NCBI RefSeq assembly: GCF_030348945.1
Contig: NZ_JAUCEN010000002.1
Coordinates: forward strand, 558,001-622,000
Origin: Peribacillus sp. ACCC06369
GTDB taxonomy: Bacteria > Bacillota > Bacilli > Bacillales > DSM-1321
Length of the DNA stretch: 64,000 nt
Direction: 5' to 3'
Shown here: positions 43,479 to 52,305 of the stretch, piece after piece
Position numbering within the stretch: position 1 is the first letter of the stretch
Layout: every line of letters starts with the position of its first letter
Program-made: the position numbers and the translations under genes
The notes under the pieces: generated by a model
Seen by the model: only the letters and a program-made list of their open reading frames with translations
Told to the model about the DNA's origin: nothing
The model's database searches: none

Positions 43479-44318
43479 ATGGCCAATAAAAAAGAATGGC
43501 TGAAAGGCTCATTCTTCAAGACTTTCATAAAACGGTTACATATGGATGATGTGTCGGGACTTGCCGCACAGCTGTCTTATTTCTTCTTACTTTCCCTGTT
43601 TCCGTTACTTATTTTTTTGTTCACTTTATTGGCCTATCTGCCATTTTCCCAGGAAGATATTTTAAATACCATCCGTACATATGCACCTGAAGATTCGATG
43701 AATATCATTGAGGCTAACCTATCGGAAGTGATGGAAGCGAATGGTACTTTATTGTCGTTTGGTGTCATCGGGACGATATGGTCGGCATCAAATGGGATGA
43801 ATGCAATCATTAAAGCATTTAACCATGCATATGGTGTAAAAGAAAGTCGAACTTTCTTTATTTCCCGGGGAATGTCGATTCTTCTCACTTTAGCGATGAT
43901 ATTTGTTTTTATTGTCGTTTTATTGCTTCCGATATTCGGAAAACAAATCGGAGTATTCCTATTTGCCGAGATTGGGCAATCCGATGAGTTTCTAACGATT
44001 TGGAACCAACTGCGCTGGGTGATCAGTACGCTGGTATTTTTGATTGTGTTCACGATCCTTTATTGGATTGCGCCCAACAAAAGACTGAAATGCATAACAG
44101 TATTGCCCGGTTCTATCTTTGCAACGGTAGGATGGAGTATCGTTTCCTTTTTGTTTTCTTTTTATGTGGAGAACTTCGCTAATTATTCCGCGACTTATGG
44201 AAGCCTTGGAGGAATAATCGTATTAATGGTCTGGTTTTATTTATCGGGGCTAATCATCATACTGGGCGGGGAAATAAATGCCCTAATAAGTGTAAAGGAA
44301 AATCCAGAATGTGAATGA
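43479..44318 (+). CDS. yfkH: YihY/BrkB family membrane protein (second paralogue, YfkH)
   Basis: A 279-residue six-helix membrane protein. Wording parallels the paralogue at 28911-29777: GLAAQLSYFFLLSLFPLLI, TIWSASNGMNAIIKAFNHAYGVKE and NYSATYGSLGGIIVLMVWFYLSGLIIILGGEINAL. By position in the yfk-like block this copy corresponds to YfkH. It is translated 16 bases after the YtxH-like gene, RBS GAGGTGGAGG. Function is unknown. Confidence 0.88.
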   Translation: MANKKEWLKGSFFKTFIKRLHMDDVSGLAAQLSYFFLLSLFPLLIFLFTLLAYLPFSQEDILNTIRTYAPEDSMNIIEANLSEVMEANGTLLSFGVIGTIWSASNGMNAIIKAFNHAYGVKESRTFFISRGMSILLTLAMIFVFIVVLLLPIFGKQIGVFLFAEIGQSDEFLTIWNQLRWVISTLVFLIVFTILYWIAPNKRLKCITVLPGSIFATVGWSIVSFLFSFYVENFANYSATYGSLGGIIVLMVWFYLSGLIIILGGEINALISVKENPECE

Positions 44319-44404
44319 GCTTCCTGGAGTTACCTTAGTAGCGGACTTTAATTCTGCAGATACTATTCAAGAAATGACAACTTTTGTAGAGGAGGAGTTC
44401 TTTC

Positions 44405-44503
44405 ATGAGTAAAAAGGATGGCAGCACAAAGCAAAAAGGAAAAAATAAAGGTTCGAACCATAAAACATCAGGTTCTGCAAACGGTAAGAACGGATATCAC
44501 TAA
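44405..44503 (+). CDS. Small Lys/Gly/Ser-rich protein (32 aa)
   Basis: ATG 44405 follows a very strong AGAGGAGGAG by seven bases and opens a 32-codon frame closed by a terminator 15-20 bases later. The peptide is basic and disordered (SKKDGSTKQKGKNKGSNHKT, then SGSANGKNGYH), resembling minor small acid-soluble spore proteins in composition. No family is recognised with certainty. Confidence 0.6.
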   Translation: MSKKDGSTKQKGKNKGSNHKTSGSANGKNGYH

Positions 44504-44516
44504 CTGAAACGAACAT

Positions 44517-44545
44517 AAAAAAAGGGAGCCTTTAGGGGCTCCTTA
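44517..44545. terminator. Terminator between the small gene and pfeT
   Basis: AAAAAAAGGGAGCC, short loop, GGGCTCCTTATT; A and T runs on both sides allow use in both directions. Confidence 0.7.
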
Positions 44546-44552
44546 TTCATGT

Positions 44553-46475
44553 TTAGTTTCTCAAAAGTCTTAAGCTATTCAGTATAACGAGAATTGTGCT
44601 TCCTTCATGGCCAATGACGCCATATGGAAGGTCGAGAAATTGAAGGAAATTAGATGCTATCAGGATCATGATGACCGAAATCGAGAAAATGACGTTTTGT
44701 TTGATGATTCGATTCATTTTCTTGGATAATTTGACGGCTTCGGCGATACGTGGCAGGTCATTCTTCATCAGAACAACATCCGCTGTCTCCAAGGCAACAT
44801 CCGTGCCTTCACCCATTGCGATCCCAACAGAAGCTGTTGCTAGTGCAGGTGCATCATTGATGCCATCCCCAACCATTGCTACAGTGCCAAAATGTTCTTT
44901 CAGCTTTTTCACTTCATTCACTTTGGTTTCAGGGAGGCATTCGGCAATATATGCATCAATGTGACTCTCCGACGCAATTGCTTTAGCGGTTTTTTCACCA
45001 TCGCCTGTCAGCATGACAGTATGGATACCCTCATTTTTCAAAGCTTCGATGGCAGCAATCGTTTCTTCGCGTACGACATCTTTCAAAGTGAGTATACCGG
45101 CAATCCCTTGATCATCTTTTGCAAAAACTATTGTCTTACCTTGTTCAGCCAATGTCAGCGCAATGCCATTTTGGAATCGTTCAGCTTCACTGCGACCGAC
45201 GAAATCAGCTTTTCCAACTTGCCAAAGCACGCCATTGAAATAAGCTTGAACCCCATTACCTGAAATATCTTCCATGTTATCCGGTTTAATGATGTCCTTC
45301 TTTTGCAATTTCGTTTTAGCATAACGTACGATCGATGTTGCCAAAGGGTGGTTTGAATAATTTTCAACAGATGCAATATGAAATAAGAAATCTTCTTCGT
45401 TTAAATCTTCGCGGATAATGACATCCGTGACCTCTGGTTTTCCTTTTGTTAATGTTCCGGTTTTATCTAAGGCAATCGCCTGCAGGTTTCCTAGATTCTC
45501 AAGATGTATGCCACCTTTAAATAAAATGCCATGACGTGCACCATTTGATATGGCAGAAAGTGTAGCTGGCATAATGGAGGCTACAAGGGCACAAGGAGAA
45601 GCGACAACGAGCAGGATCATTGCTCTGTAGAACGTTTCGGTCCAACTCCAGCCCAATAAGAAATGGGGCACGAACATCATTAAGCCGACAACTGACAATA
45701 CCACTTTTACATAAGTCCCCTCAAACTGTTCAATGAACAGCTGGGAGGGTGACTTTTCGCTTTGTGCAGATTGAACGAGAGTGATTATCTTTTGAAATAA
45801 TGTTTCATTTGCTGGTTTTGTAATTTCCACGGTAATCGTTCCACGGAGATTAACCGTTCCCGCAAATACTTCATCATCCAAGGCTTTACTGACTGGCATG
45901 GATTCGCCAGTGATTGCCGCTTCATCGATATTGGTACGGCCATCCGTGATTTTTCCATCTGAAGGAACTCGCTCACCTGGTTTCACTAATATGAGATCCC
46001 CGATACGCAGCTGGGAAACGGATACGGTTTCTTCATATCCGTTAGTGATGCGCAACGCTTCTTCAGGCTGTAAGTCCATAAGTGCCGAAATTTCTTTATG
46101 GCTTTTATTCATCGTGTATGTCTCAAGCGCACCGCTTAAAGCAAAGATGAAAATCAATATGGCGCCTTCAGTCCAGTATCCGATGATCGCTGAACCGATG
46201 GCGGCAAAAATCATCAGCATCTCAACATTCAATTCCCGGTCGGCGATTGTATCTTCTATGCCTTCTTTTGCCTTGGCATATCCGCCAATCAGGAAAGAGG
46301 CTAAGTATATGACTATGGAAGTGGACTCCATTCCGTTCTTTGAAAAAGCCCAGCCCAAAACTATTAATAATCCGCTGAATAAGGCAGCAATAAGTTCTAA
46401 ATGAGGTTTTGCTTTTTCCAACCAAGAGGTTTTGCATGTAGCCGGTTGGGTTAAATGTTTAGTATCTGTAGTCAT
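44553..46475 (-). CDS. pfeT: P1B-4-type metal-exporting ATPase (PfeT/ZosA-like)
   Basis: A 640-residue P-type ATPase matching B. subtilis PfeT (ZosA, about 637), a ferrous-iron exporter. Motifs: TGES, SPC in VVASPCALVASI, the phosphorylation site DKTGTLTKG, TGDGEKTAKAIA and GDGINDAPALA. The last helices contain HEGST, the signature of the P1B-4 subgroup, and there is no N-terminal metal-binding domain. ATG 46475 with GGGAGGG eight bases upstream is used; the frame continues upstream without RBS. A Fur-type box lies 38 bases upstream, in agreement with iron control. Zinc or cobalt export cannot be excluded. Confidence 0.88.
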   Translation of the reverse strand: MTTDTKHLTQPATCKTSWLEKAKPHLELIAALFSGLLIVLGWAFSKNGMESTSIVIYLASFLIGGYAKAKEGIEDTIADRELNVEMLMIFAAIGSAIIGYWTEGAILIFIFALSGALETYTMNKSHKEISALMDLQPEEALRITNGYEETVSVSQLRIGDLILVKPGERVPSDGKITDGRTNIDEAAITGESMPVSKALDDEVFAGTVNLRGTITVEITKPANETLFQKIITLVQSAQSEKSPSQLFIEQFEGTYVKVVLSVVGLMMFVPHFLLGWSWTETFYRAMILLVVASPCALVASIMPATLSAISNGARHGILFKGGIHLENLGNLQAIALDKTGTLTKGKPEVTDVIIREDLNEEDFLFHIASVENYSNHPLATSIVRYAKTKLQKKDIIKPDNMEDISGNGVQAYFNGVLWQVGKADFVGRSEAERFQNGIALTLAEQGKTIVFAKDDQGIAGILTLKDVVREETIAAIEALKNEGIHTVMLTGDGEKTAKAIASESHIDAYIAECLPETKVNEVKKLKEHFGTVAMVGDGINDAPALATASVGIAMGEGTDVALETADVVLMKNDLPRIAEAVKLSKKMNRIIKQNVIFSISVIMILIASNFLQFLDLPYGVIGHEGSTILVILNSLRLLRN

Positions 46476-46798
46476 AAGATTCCCTCCCACATTCTTCTCT
46501 ATTTTTGTGTAAATGATATAGATTATCATTTGTTTAATACCTAATTGAGAAAGATAATCAACGTCATTTCTCTGGATAAAATATGAAAGCTGCCATCGTA
46601 ATTGCGATGACAGCAATGTTTTCAAAGGTTTATTAACGTGATGTCCCTTTTGTTAATATTATATTACCACATATCCTATTCAGAAATAAAGAAGAATGAT
46701 TCTAATCTAGTAAAAAATATAAAGTGCATTTACAGGCACTATTGCTAAATACCATGCAAATTGAATAATAAATGGAGTTGTCCAGATAATAAAATATA
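46476..46798. other. Intergenic region between pfeT and the MFS gene
   Basis: It holds the Fur-type box at 46514-46528, a GAGAAA/TTTCTC inverted repeat near 46547-46574 and a hairpin at 46589-46614 (GCTGCCATCG / CGATGACAGC) without a clear T-tract, which may end the MFS transcript on the minus strand. No gene is seen. Confidence 0.6.
46514..46528 (-). promoter_or_regulatory. Fur/PerR-type operator upstream of pfeT
   Basis: TGATATAGATTATCA agrees with the 7-1-7 Fur box TGATAATNATTATCA at 12 of 14 defined positions and less well with the PerR box. In B. subtilis pfeT responds to both PerR and Fur. Confidence 0.65.
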
Positions 46799-47965
46799 CT
46801 ACATAACTGAAGCAGGCATTTTCTCCTTAAACAAGGCCAATGAAATGAAGACAAGCAAAAGCATGATACTGATCATATAGAAAAAATTCCCACCCTGAAC
46901 GTGTTCAATGACCAGGCCGCCAAAGAATGGACCGCCGATGCTGCCGAGACTAAAGAAAATGCTGCATAATAAATTTCCTGCGGGTAAAAGGTTTCGAGGC
47001 AAAAGATCTGCCATATAACTGATACCCAGCGAGAAAGTCGAACCGACCATCATTCCGCCAATCATAAAGCAGATGAATAGGCCAAGAACTGAATAGGAAT
47101 AAATCCCTGCCAGAGTGAATGTGGCAAAGCCTGAAAAAAGAATCGTCAACAAGGTCTTTCGCCGGCCAAAGCGGTCACTGATCATCCCCAGGGGAATCTG
47201 TGTAAGCAGGGTCCCGGCGGAAAATGCCGGAATGATGATGGATACTGCGGTTAAATCGATTCCGGAGCGCAAGGCGAATACTGGAAAGTTGCTATTCAAT
47301 GATGCTTCGAGCACGCCAAAGGTGAACGGAAGTAAAAAAGCGACCCAAGCTATGCGGCTCACCTTTGAAAACCTTTTGAGTGTTCCAAGGAATGATGTGT
47401 TTTCAGAGTCATCCTGTTCAGGAAGCTCATTTCTAATAAGGAAAACAGTTAACCAAGTAAGAAGGCTAAGTATGGATGTCATGATGAAAGGCAAAGACTG
47501 ATTAATCTCGAGAAGCTTCGTCATTAGCGGGCCGACCATGAAGCCAAGACTGAAGAAAAGTCCATAAATGGCAAGATTCCTTCCTCGTTTTGCTATTGGT
47601 GAAATAGCAGTGATCCATGTCTGGGTAGCAAAGTGGAGTGTATGATCGCCGATTCCAATGAAGAAACGGAGTACGAACCAAAACCAGAATGATTTCCAAA
47701 CCGGGAATAAGGCAAGCGATAGAATGACGGTTATCCCGCCAAATAATATCAATGGCTTATACCCGTATTTACGGAGTGGCGCTTCCATAAAAGGAGAAAT
47801 CAACAGAATCCCAATATAAAGGGAGGCTGAATGGAACCCGTTTAAGGATGAACTGATTCCGTCATTTTCAAAAATGATGGCGATGATCGGCAGAAGCATC
47901 CCTTGAGAAAACCCTGATATGCCGACAATAATGATTAGAACACTTAAAAGCAGTTTATTATTCAT
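46799..47965 (-). CDS. yfkF: Major facilitator superfamily transporter (YfkF-like)
   Basis: A 388-residue MFS protein with 12 predicted helices, close to YfkF (about 391). The MFS signature between helices 2 and 3 is weak (APLRKYGYKPLILFGG); the second-half motif is GMISDRFGRRKTLL. GDHTLHFATQTWITAISP is a distinct segment in helix 4. It lies divergently from chaA, as in the B. subtilis yfk region. Substrate unknown; probably a drug or metabolite exporter. Confidence 0.85.
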   Translation of the reverse strand: MNNKLLLSVLIIIVGISGFSQGMLLPIIAIIFENDGISSSLNGFHSASLYIGILLISPFMEAPLRKYGYKPLILFGGITVILSLALFPVWKSFWFWFVLRFFIGIGDHTLHFATQTWITAISPIAKRGRNLAIYGLFFSLGFMVGPLMTKLLEINQSLPFIMTSILSLLTWLTVFLIRNELPEQDDSENTSFLGTLKRFSKVSRIAWVAFLLPFTFGVLEASLNSNFPVFALRSGIDLTAVSIIIPAFSAGTLLTQIPLGMISDRFGRRKTLLTILFSGFATFTLAGIYSYSVLGLFICFMIGGMMVGSTFSLGISYMADLLPRNLLPAGNLLCSIFFSLGSIGGPFFGGLVIEHVQGGNFFYMISIMLLLVFISLALFKEKMPASVM

Positions 47966-48153
47966 AAGGTCATGTCTCCTAAGAAATGTATACCTTTTTG
48001 ATGTTACATCTTAGTAAGAGGATTAAGCAATAGAAATTTGGGTAATTGACAAGAAGCGAAGGGATGATAAAATTTTCCTTTGTCATCGCCCGGAAATTAT
48101 GTATGATAGTTTTTGTTACATAAAAGAACTATAGGATTGTGAGGAGAAGTATC

Positions 48154-49209
48154 GTGAATAAAATATTTTTGGGGCTTGTCCTGTTAGGTGTCCCCTTATC
48201 TGTCATTGGGTCTTTATTGCATTGGCCGAGCGTAATCATGTTCATAGTATATTGCTTAACAATCGTCGCGCTTGCAGGCTTCATGGGCCGGGCGACTGAA
48301 AGCTTAGCGATAGTTATGGGACCAAGGATTGGCGGACTATTGAATGCAACCTTTGGTAATGCAGTAGAATTGATCATATCCATCTTTTCATTAAAAGCGG
48401 GACTAGTGGGTGTCGTATTGGCGTCTTTGACTGGTTCCGTTTTAGGAAACTTATTGTTGGTGGCAGGACTATCATTCTTTATCGGAGGGACCAAATATAA
48501 ACGGCAGAAATTTAGTGTATTCGATGCGAGGCATAATGCCGGCCTGTTAATTTTTGCTGTTATTGTAGCCTTCGTCATACCGGAAGTATTCACACAAAAC
48601 ATGAGTGAATCAAGCACGATGTCGTTAAGTGTCGGAATTTCCATCATTTTGATCTTATTATACCTTGCTGCATTATTCTTTAAATTGGTTACTCACCGAG
48701 GGGTATATCAGCATACGGAGCAAACCGAGGAACATGAAGAGGAAGAACCGGAGTGGAGCAAGAAAAAGGCAATTATAATACTTGCTGCCGCTACATTGGC
48801 TGTTGCGTTCGTATCGGAGAAACTTGTCCATACGTTCAGCGAAGTGGGGGAAACCTTCGGATGGACGGAGTTATTCATCGGAGTCATTATCGTTGCGATC
48901 GTGGGTAACGCGGCAGAACATGCTTCCGCCGTCATAATGGCCTATAAAAATAAAATGGATGTCGCTGTGGAGATTGCCGTTGGTTCCACACTTCAAGTTG
49001 CGATGTTCGTAGCACCTGTACTCGTACTGATTTCGTTAATGTATCCAACACATATGCCGCTTGTTTTTACATGGCCAGAACTGATATCAATGGTTACAGC
49101 AGTCTTTCTGATGATCATGATTTCGAATGACGGGGAAACGAACTGGTTTGAAGGCCTTACCCTATTGGCTGCTTACTTCATTATGGGGATTGGATTTTAC
49201 TTATTATAA
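48154..49209 (+). CDS. chaA: Calcium/proton antiporter ChaA (YfkE, CaCA family)
   Basis: A 351-residue transporter, the length of B. subtilis YfkE/ChaA, with 11 helices. The two alpha-repeats that carry calcium are GNAVELIISIFSLKAG and GNAAEHASAVIMAYKNKMDVA, separated by an acidic cytoplasmic loop (TEQTEEHEEEEPE). GTG 48154 with GAGGAGA six bases upstream is chosen; an in-frame GTG five codons earlier precedes the RBS. It exports calcium in exchange for protons. Divergent from yfkF. Confidence 0.92.
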   Translation: MNKIFLGLVLLGVPLSVIGSLLHWPSVIMFIVYCLTIVALAGFMGRATESLAIVMGPRIGGLLNATFGNAVELIISIFSLKAGLVGVVLASLTGSVLGNLLLVAGLSFFIGGTKYKRQKFSVFDARHNAGLLIFAVIVAFVIPEVFTQNMSESSTMSLSVGISIILILLYLAALFFKLVTHRGVYQHTEQTEEHEEEEPEWSKKKAIIILAAATLAVAFVSEKLVHTFSEVGETFGWTELFIGVIIVAIVGNAAEHASAVIMAYKNKMDVAVEIAVGSTLQVAMFVAPVLVLISLMYPTHMPLVFTWPELISMVTAVFLMIMISNDGETNWFEGLTLLAAYFIMGIGFYLL

Positions 49210-49216
49210 GAATGCT

Positions 49217-49246
49217 GGCCTTCCGATGCGGAAGGTCTCTTTTTTA
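49217..49246 (+). terminator. Terminator of chaA
   Basis: GGCCTTCC, loop GATGC, GGAAGGTC followed by TCTTTTTT. Confidence 0.8.
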
Positions 49247-49249
49247 TAA

Positions 49250-49298
49250 ATAAAAATAAAAATGACTCTGCTCAGGTTAGATTTAGCAGAGTCATTTC
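49250..49298 (-). terminator. Strong terminator on the minus strand without an annotated gene
   Basis: AAATGACTCTGCT and AGCAGAGTCATTT form a perfect 13-bp stem; on the minus strand it is followed by TTTATTTTTATTT, while the plus-strand exit is poor in T. It therefore ends something transcribed leftward. Confidence 0.75.
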
Positions 49299-49557
49299 TA
49301 TATTAGTAAATTACCATCCATAAGTTAATCCAAAATTTTTCATCATGCTTTTGTAAAAGTTGAGAAAATATTCTAGAGTGTCACACCATCCTTTTACATC
49401 AGATTTAAGTATAGGCAAATTCGTTTTCTGTCATCTTTTAAAAGGGTGTCGTGGATTGTTCGATAAGCATACCTCCTGAAAGATTTATAGGTATGAACGA
49501 TTTCGCCTCCTTTTTATAATGTAAATTAAGTATAACCGATTTGAATAGAAAAGTAAA
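49299..49557 (-). ncRNA. Candidate small transcript (sRNA or mini-mRNA) on the minus strand
   Basis: Minus-strand signals form a complete unit in the chaA-yfkD gap. A promoter with TTTACT (49552-49557), a 17-base spacer and TATACT (49529-49534) is followed by AAAAAGGAGGCGA (49503-49515) and ends at the terminator at 49250-49298, a transcript of about 260 bases. Seven bases after the RBS a 35-codon frame opens (HTYKSFRRYAYRTIHDTLLK ... CLYLNLM, stop 49394-49396), but its first codons are ATC GTT, not a standard start. Either the RNA is a regulator, or it encodes a peptide from a non-standard start. No matching family is recognised. Confidence 0.4.
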
Positions 49558-49674
49558 TATTCTGAACTTTACAAATATATTACAAAATCGACATCAGATT
49601 GAAATGTATAGAATGTCGGCTAAAAACAAAATCTATAAACAAATGATTGAACCCCTCAAAAGGAGTGCGACAGC

Positions 49675-50487
49675 ATGAGAAGAATTATTTTTATTACGAT
49701 GTTTGCCCTATTTGCCTTCATTCAGGCTAATGTAGGTTTTGCAGCAGATATACCAGGAGATATAGCAACTCCGAATAAGGTGAAAATCCCACCTTCCGTA
49801 TTGAATATTGCAAAGGAGAATACGTATCCGAACTCGACTCAAGATCTGCCAATGCTACAGCCGAGTAAGTTTGCCGAACAATTGATTGATTCGTCGGATA
49901 TAAAGATTGAAAATCCAGAACTCATTCATATGTTGAATGAATCAGCAATTGCAAAGGCTCCGCTTGCTTTTGGATACAGGGCGACCATTTACCTTGGCCA
50001 TTGGGCATTGAATTATGAGTCTTCGGAAACTGCCCCAAACTGGGAATACCAAAAGATCAATATGAATTACTATGATAATCGCGGCGGTGAAGTTCCATAC
50101 AGGATCCGTTACGTCCAGGAAAGTCAGAAGGCAATAAGTGGCGGTCTGACCGCCAAAATCCCTAAGGCTGAGGATGTTCAAAAGATGATGCTTTTAAAAG
50201 CCACGGAAAAAACCAATTTGCCATTGGCTTTCGAAACGATCATCGGAGCTGGTACGAAAAAAGATCAAGTATACAATGTTGCTTCAAATAGGATTGGTTA
50301 TTTATCCAGTTATGCTTCCGCCGTCAATGAAAAAGGAAAGGTCACATATGGGGAAGTATATTTGAATCTAAAAGGAAATAAAAGAACCATAACGATCAAG
50401 AACATCACTTCACAAGGAATCGGGGCATGGATACCGGTTCAGGACCATGTTTCCTTCAGCTTTACAGTCTCGCAGCAACCCAGGTAA
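49675..50487 (+). CDS. yfkD: YfkD-like exported protein
   Basis: A 270-residue secreted protein of the YfkD family (about 264 in B. subtilis), of unknown function. The signal peptide is a hydrophobic stretch (residues 4-20) ending in VGFAAD, with a probable AxA-like cleavage site. Later segments include GYRATIYLGHWALNYESSET and YQKINMNYYDNRGGEVPYRI. RBS AAAGGAGTG. It lies between chaA and yfkAB, as in the yfk region. No lipobox cysteine is present, so it is released or wall-associated. Confidence 0.85.
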   Translation: MRRIIFITMFALFAFIQANVGFAADIPGDIATPNKVKIPPSVLNIAKENTYPNSTQDLPMLQPSKFAEQLIDSSDIKIENPELIHMLNESAIAKAPLAFGYRATIYLGHWALNYESSETAPNWEYQKINMNYYDNRGGEVPYRIRYVQESQKAISGGLTAKIPKAEDVQKMMLLKATEKTNLPLAFETIIGAGTKKDQVYNVASNRIGYLSSYASAVNEKGKVTYGEVYLNLKGNKRTITIKNITSQGIGAWIPVQDHVSFSFTVSQQPR

Positions 50488-50491
50488 AATG

Positions 50492-50520
50492 AAAAAACTC
50501 GCCGGATTGGCGAGTTTTTT
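50492..50520. terminator. Bidirectional terminator between yfkD and yfkAB
   Basis: AAAAAACTCGCC, loop GGATT, GGCGAGTTTTTT, shared by the convergent genes. Confidence 0.9.
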
Positions 50521-50522
50521 CT

Positions 50523-51650
50523 TCATATGGTTGACTTCCTGATCCTAAAGTCTTCCTTTGGGTAGTAGGCATTCTTGACGAGAACATTTGGGCCGAGACA
50601 TTTGACTGCCGGGCAGTGGCAGTTCAATTCATTGGCCAGTTTTGAATTCATCCATGTGTCATACGATTCGGTCAATGGCCGATCAATGATATTTCCCAAT
50701 GTAGGTGCATCACCGAAGTCGGTCACTATAACTTCCCCGGTGAAAATATTAACGTTCAACCGGGAACGTCCATCAGGGTCATTTCGAACAGTCACTTTAT
50801 GTGAATCATAAAGGCGTTGAAGCAGCTCAATATCCTCTTTACCGTTATTGCAAGGATAAAATGGCAGGGTACCGAAAAGCATCCATACATTTTCATCACG
50901 GATATCAAGCAAATGATGAATCGCATCACGCATATTCTCCAATGATAACGTTTCAAGTGCTGAAGCGAAGTCGCTTGGATACATCGGATGAATTTCATGC
51001 CTTTGACATCCCATTTCATCGACGATCTGTCTGTGAATATGTTCAAGATGGGGCAAAGTGCGTTTATTAAGCATCGTTTCTGCTGAAACCAGCACACCAG
51101 CCTTTGTCAGGGCACGGGAATTTTCGATCATTTTATCAAATAATTTCTTTCGCTGTTCCCACGATGGTTTTCGGTCCATCATGGCGAAGCCGATATCAAT
51201 GAATTCATCTATCGTTCCCCAGTTATGGGAAATGTGCAGGACATCAAAATAGGGAATGATTTCCTCATACCATTCCAAGTCAAGGGTCAAATTGGAATTG
51301 ATTTGTGTCCGTACCCCGCGGCTACGGGCATATTTCAATAGAGGCAAAACATAATTCTTCACTTGTTTTCTTGATAGCATCGGTTCTCCGCCAGTGATGC
51401 TGAGCGAGCGAAGCAAAGGAATCTCATCAAGGCGCTGAATCAGTAATTCCAGTGGCAGAGCATCGGGATCCTTGGGCTGAAGTGTGTAACCGACAGCACA
51501 ATGCTCACAACGCATATTGCAAAGTGTGGTGGTTGTGAACTCCACGTTGGTCAGGCTGAGCTTTCCATATTGTTCAACGTCCATATATGCTTCCCAAGGA
51601 TCATACTTGGGTGTAATTGGTGTTAAAAGGTCTTGCTTGATTATTGACAT
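50523..51650 (-). CDS. yfkAB: Radical SAM protein YfkAB
   Basis: A 375-residue radical SAM enzyme. The [4Fe-4S] cluster motif is CNMRCEHC (Cys44, Cys48, Cys51), followed by SITGGEPML (SAM-binding GGE) and further barrel strands. The C-terminal part has extra cysteines in NCHCPAVKCLGP, suggesting an auxiliary cluster, as in SPASM-like enzymes; this fits the CxCxxxxC-type YfkAB family name. The reaction is not known. Start ATG 51650 has a weak AAGGAG-type RBS. It is convergent with yfkD. Confidence 0.9.
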   Translation of the reverse strand: MSIIKQDLLTPITPKYDPWEAYMDVEQYGKLSLTNVEFTTTTLCNMRCEHCAVGYTLQPKDPDALPLELLIQRLDEIPLLRSLSITGGEPMLSRKQVKNYVLPLLKYARSRGVRTQINSNLTLDLEWYEEIIPYFDVLHISHNWGTIDEFIDIGFAMMDRKPSWEQRKKLFDKMIENSRALTKAGVLVSAETMLNKRTLPHLEHIHRQIVDEMGCQRHEIHPMYPSDFASALETLSLENMRDAIHHLLDIRDENVWMLFGTLPFYPCNNGKEDIELLQRLYDSHKVTVRNDPDGRSRLNVNIFTGEVIVTDFGDAPTLGNIIDRPLTESYDTWMNSKLANELNCHCPAVKCLGPNVLVKNAYYPKEDFRIRKSTI

Positions 51651-51800
51651 GTTTAAAACTCCTTACGTAATAATGCACTAACCCATTATGAACAATGGGG
51701 ACAAAAATTGTCAAATGGCGGAGAGCTGCATTTATAGCTTGCCATTGCACTTTCAAGCAGATTTCGTTACGATGAAAGAAGAATGGAAGGAGAGTGCCTC

Positions 51801-51986
51801 ATGGGAAAATCCATTACAGGTAAAAACGAACAATTAACATACTTAAAAGAACGCCTAACGATGTTCATGGAGGTTCTTGATCATATCGAACCTGAAAATA
51901 CTGAACTGGAAGATATAGACCGCTTAATCGACATGTTAGATGATTTGGAAGGCAAAGTTGAACAATTCAAAACCAGGGAAGAATAA
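51801..51986 (+). CDS. SE1561 family small protein
   Basis: A 61-residue acidic helical protein (QLTYLKERLTMFMEVLDHIE, LEDIDRLIDMLDDLEGKVEQ) of the SE1561 family found in Bacillus and Staphylococcus; function unknown. ATG 51801 lies seven bases after AAGGAGAG; the frame is open six codons further upstream without RBS. Followed by a terminator. Confidence 0.8.
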   Translation: MGKSITGKNEQLTYLKERLTMFMEVLDHIEPENTELEDIDRLIDMLDDLEGKVEQFKTREE

Positions 51987-52029
51987 TATCTGTTTCGATA
52001 GTATGATTTTTTCAATGTTAATATTCATG

Positions 52030-52065
52030 AAGGGATGACGTGCAACCTGCGTCATCCCTTTTTTA
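52030..52065 (+). terminator. Terminator after the SE1561 gene
   Basis: AAGGGATGACG, loop TGCAACCTG, CGTCATCCCTTTTTT. Confidence 0.9.
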
Positions 52066-52305
52066 TAAATAATGATGAATAGCGTTCATAACAAATAGGA
52101 AATGTTTGGTGATGAAAATTTAGTCATGGGCTATTCTTGGCGCTTTGAAGATTCCTCACCAATTTGCTTTTCATTAAGAAAAATAATTACTTGTTTTCGA
52201 AAGATTATGTTAGATGTATAATAAAACGGGTGTTGTATCATTCGCTATTTATAGAGAAGCAGGGAAATGATTAAATCTAGGGGAAATAAGAGGGGGAAGA
52301 GAAAT

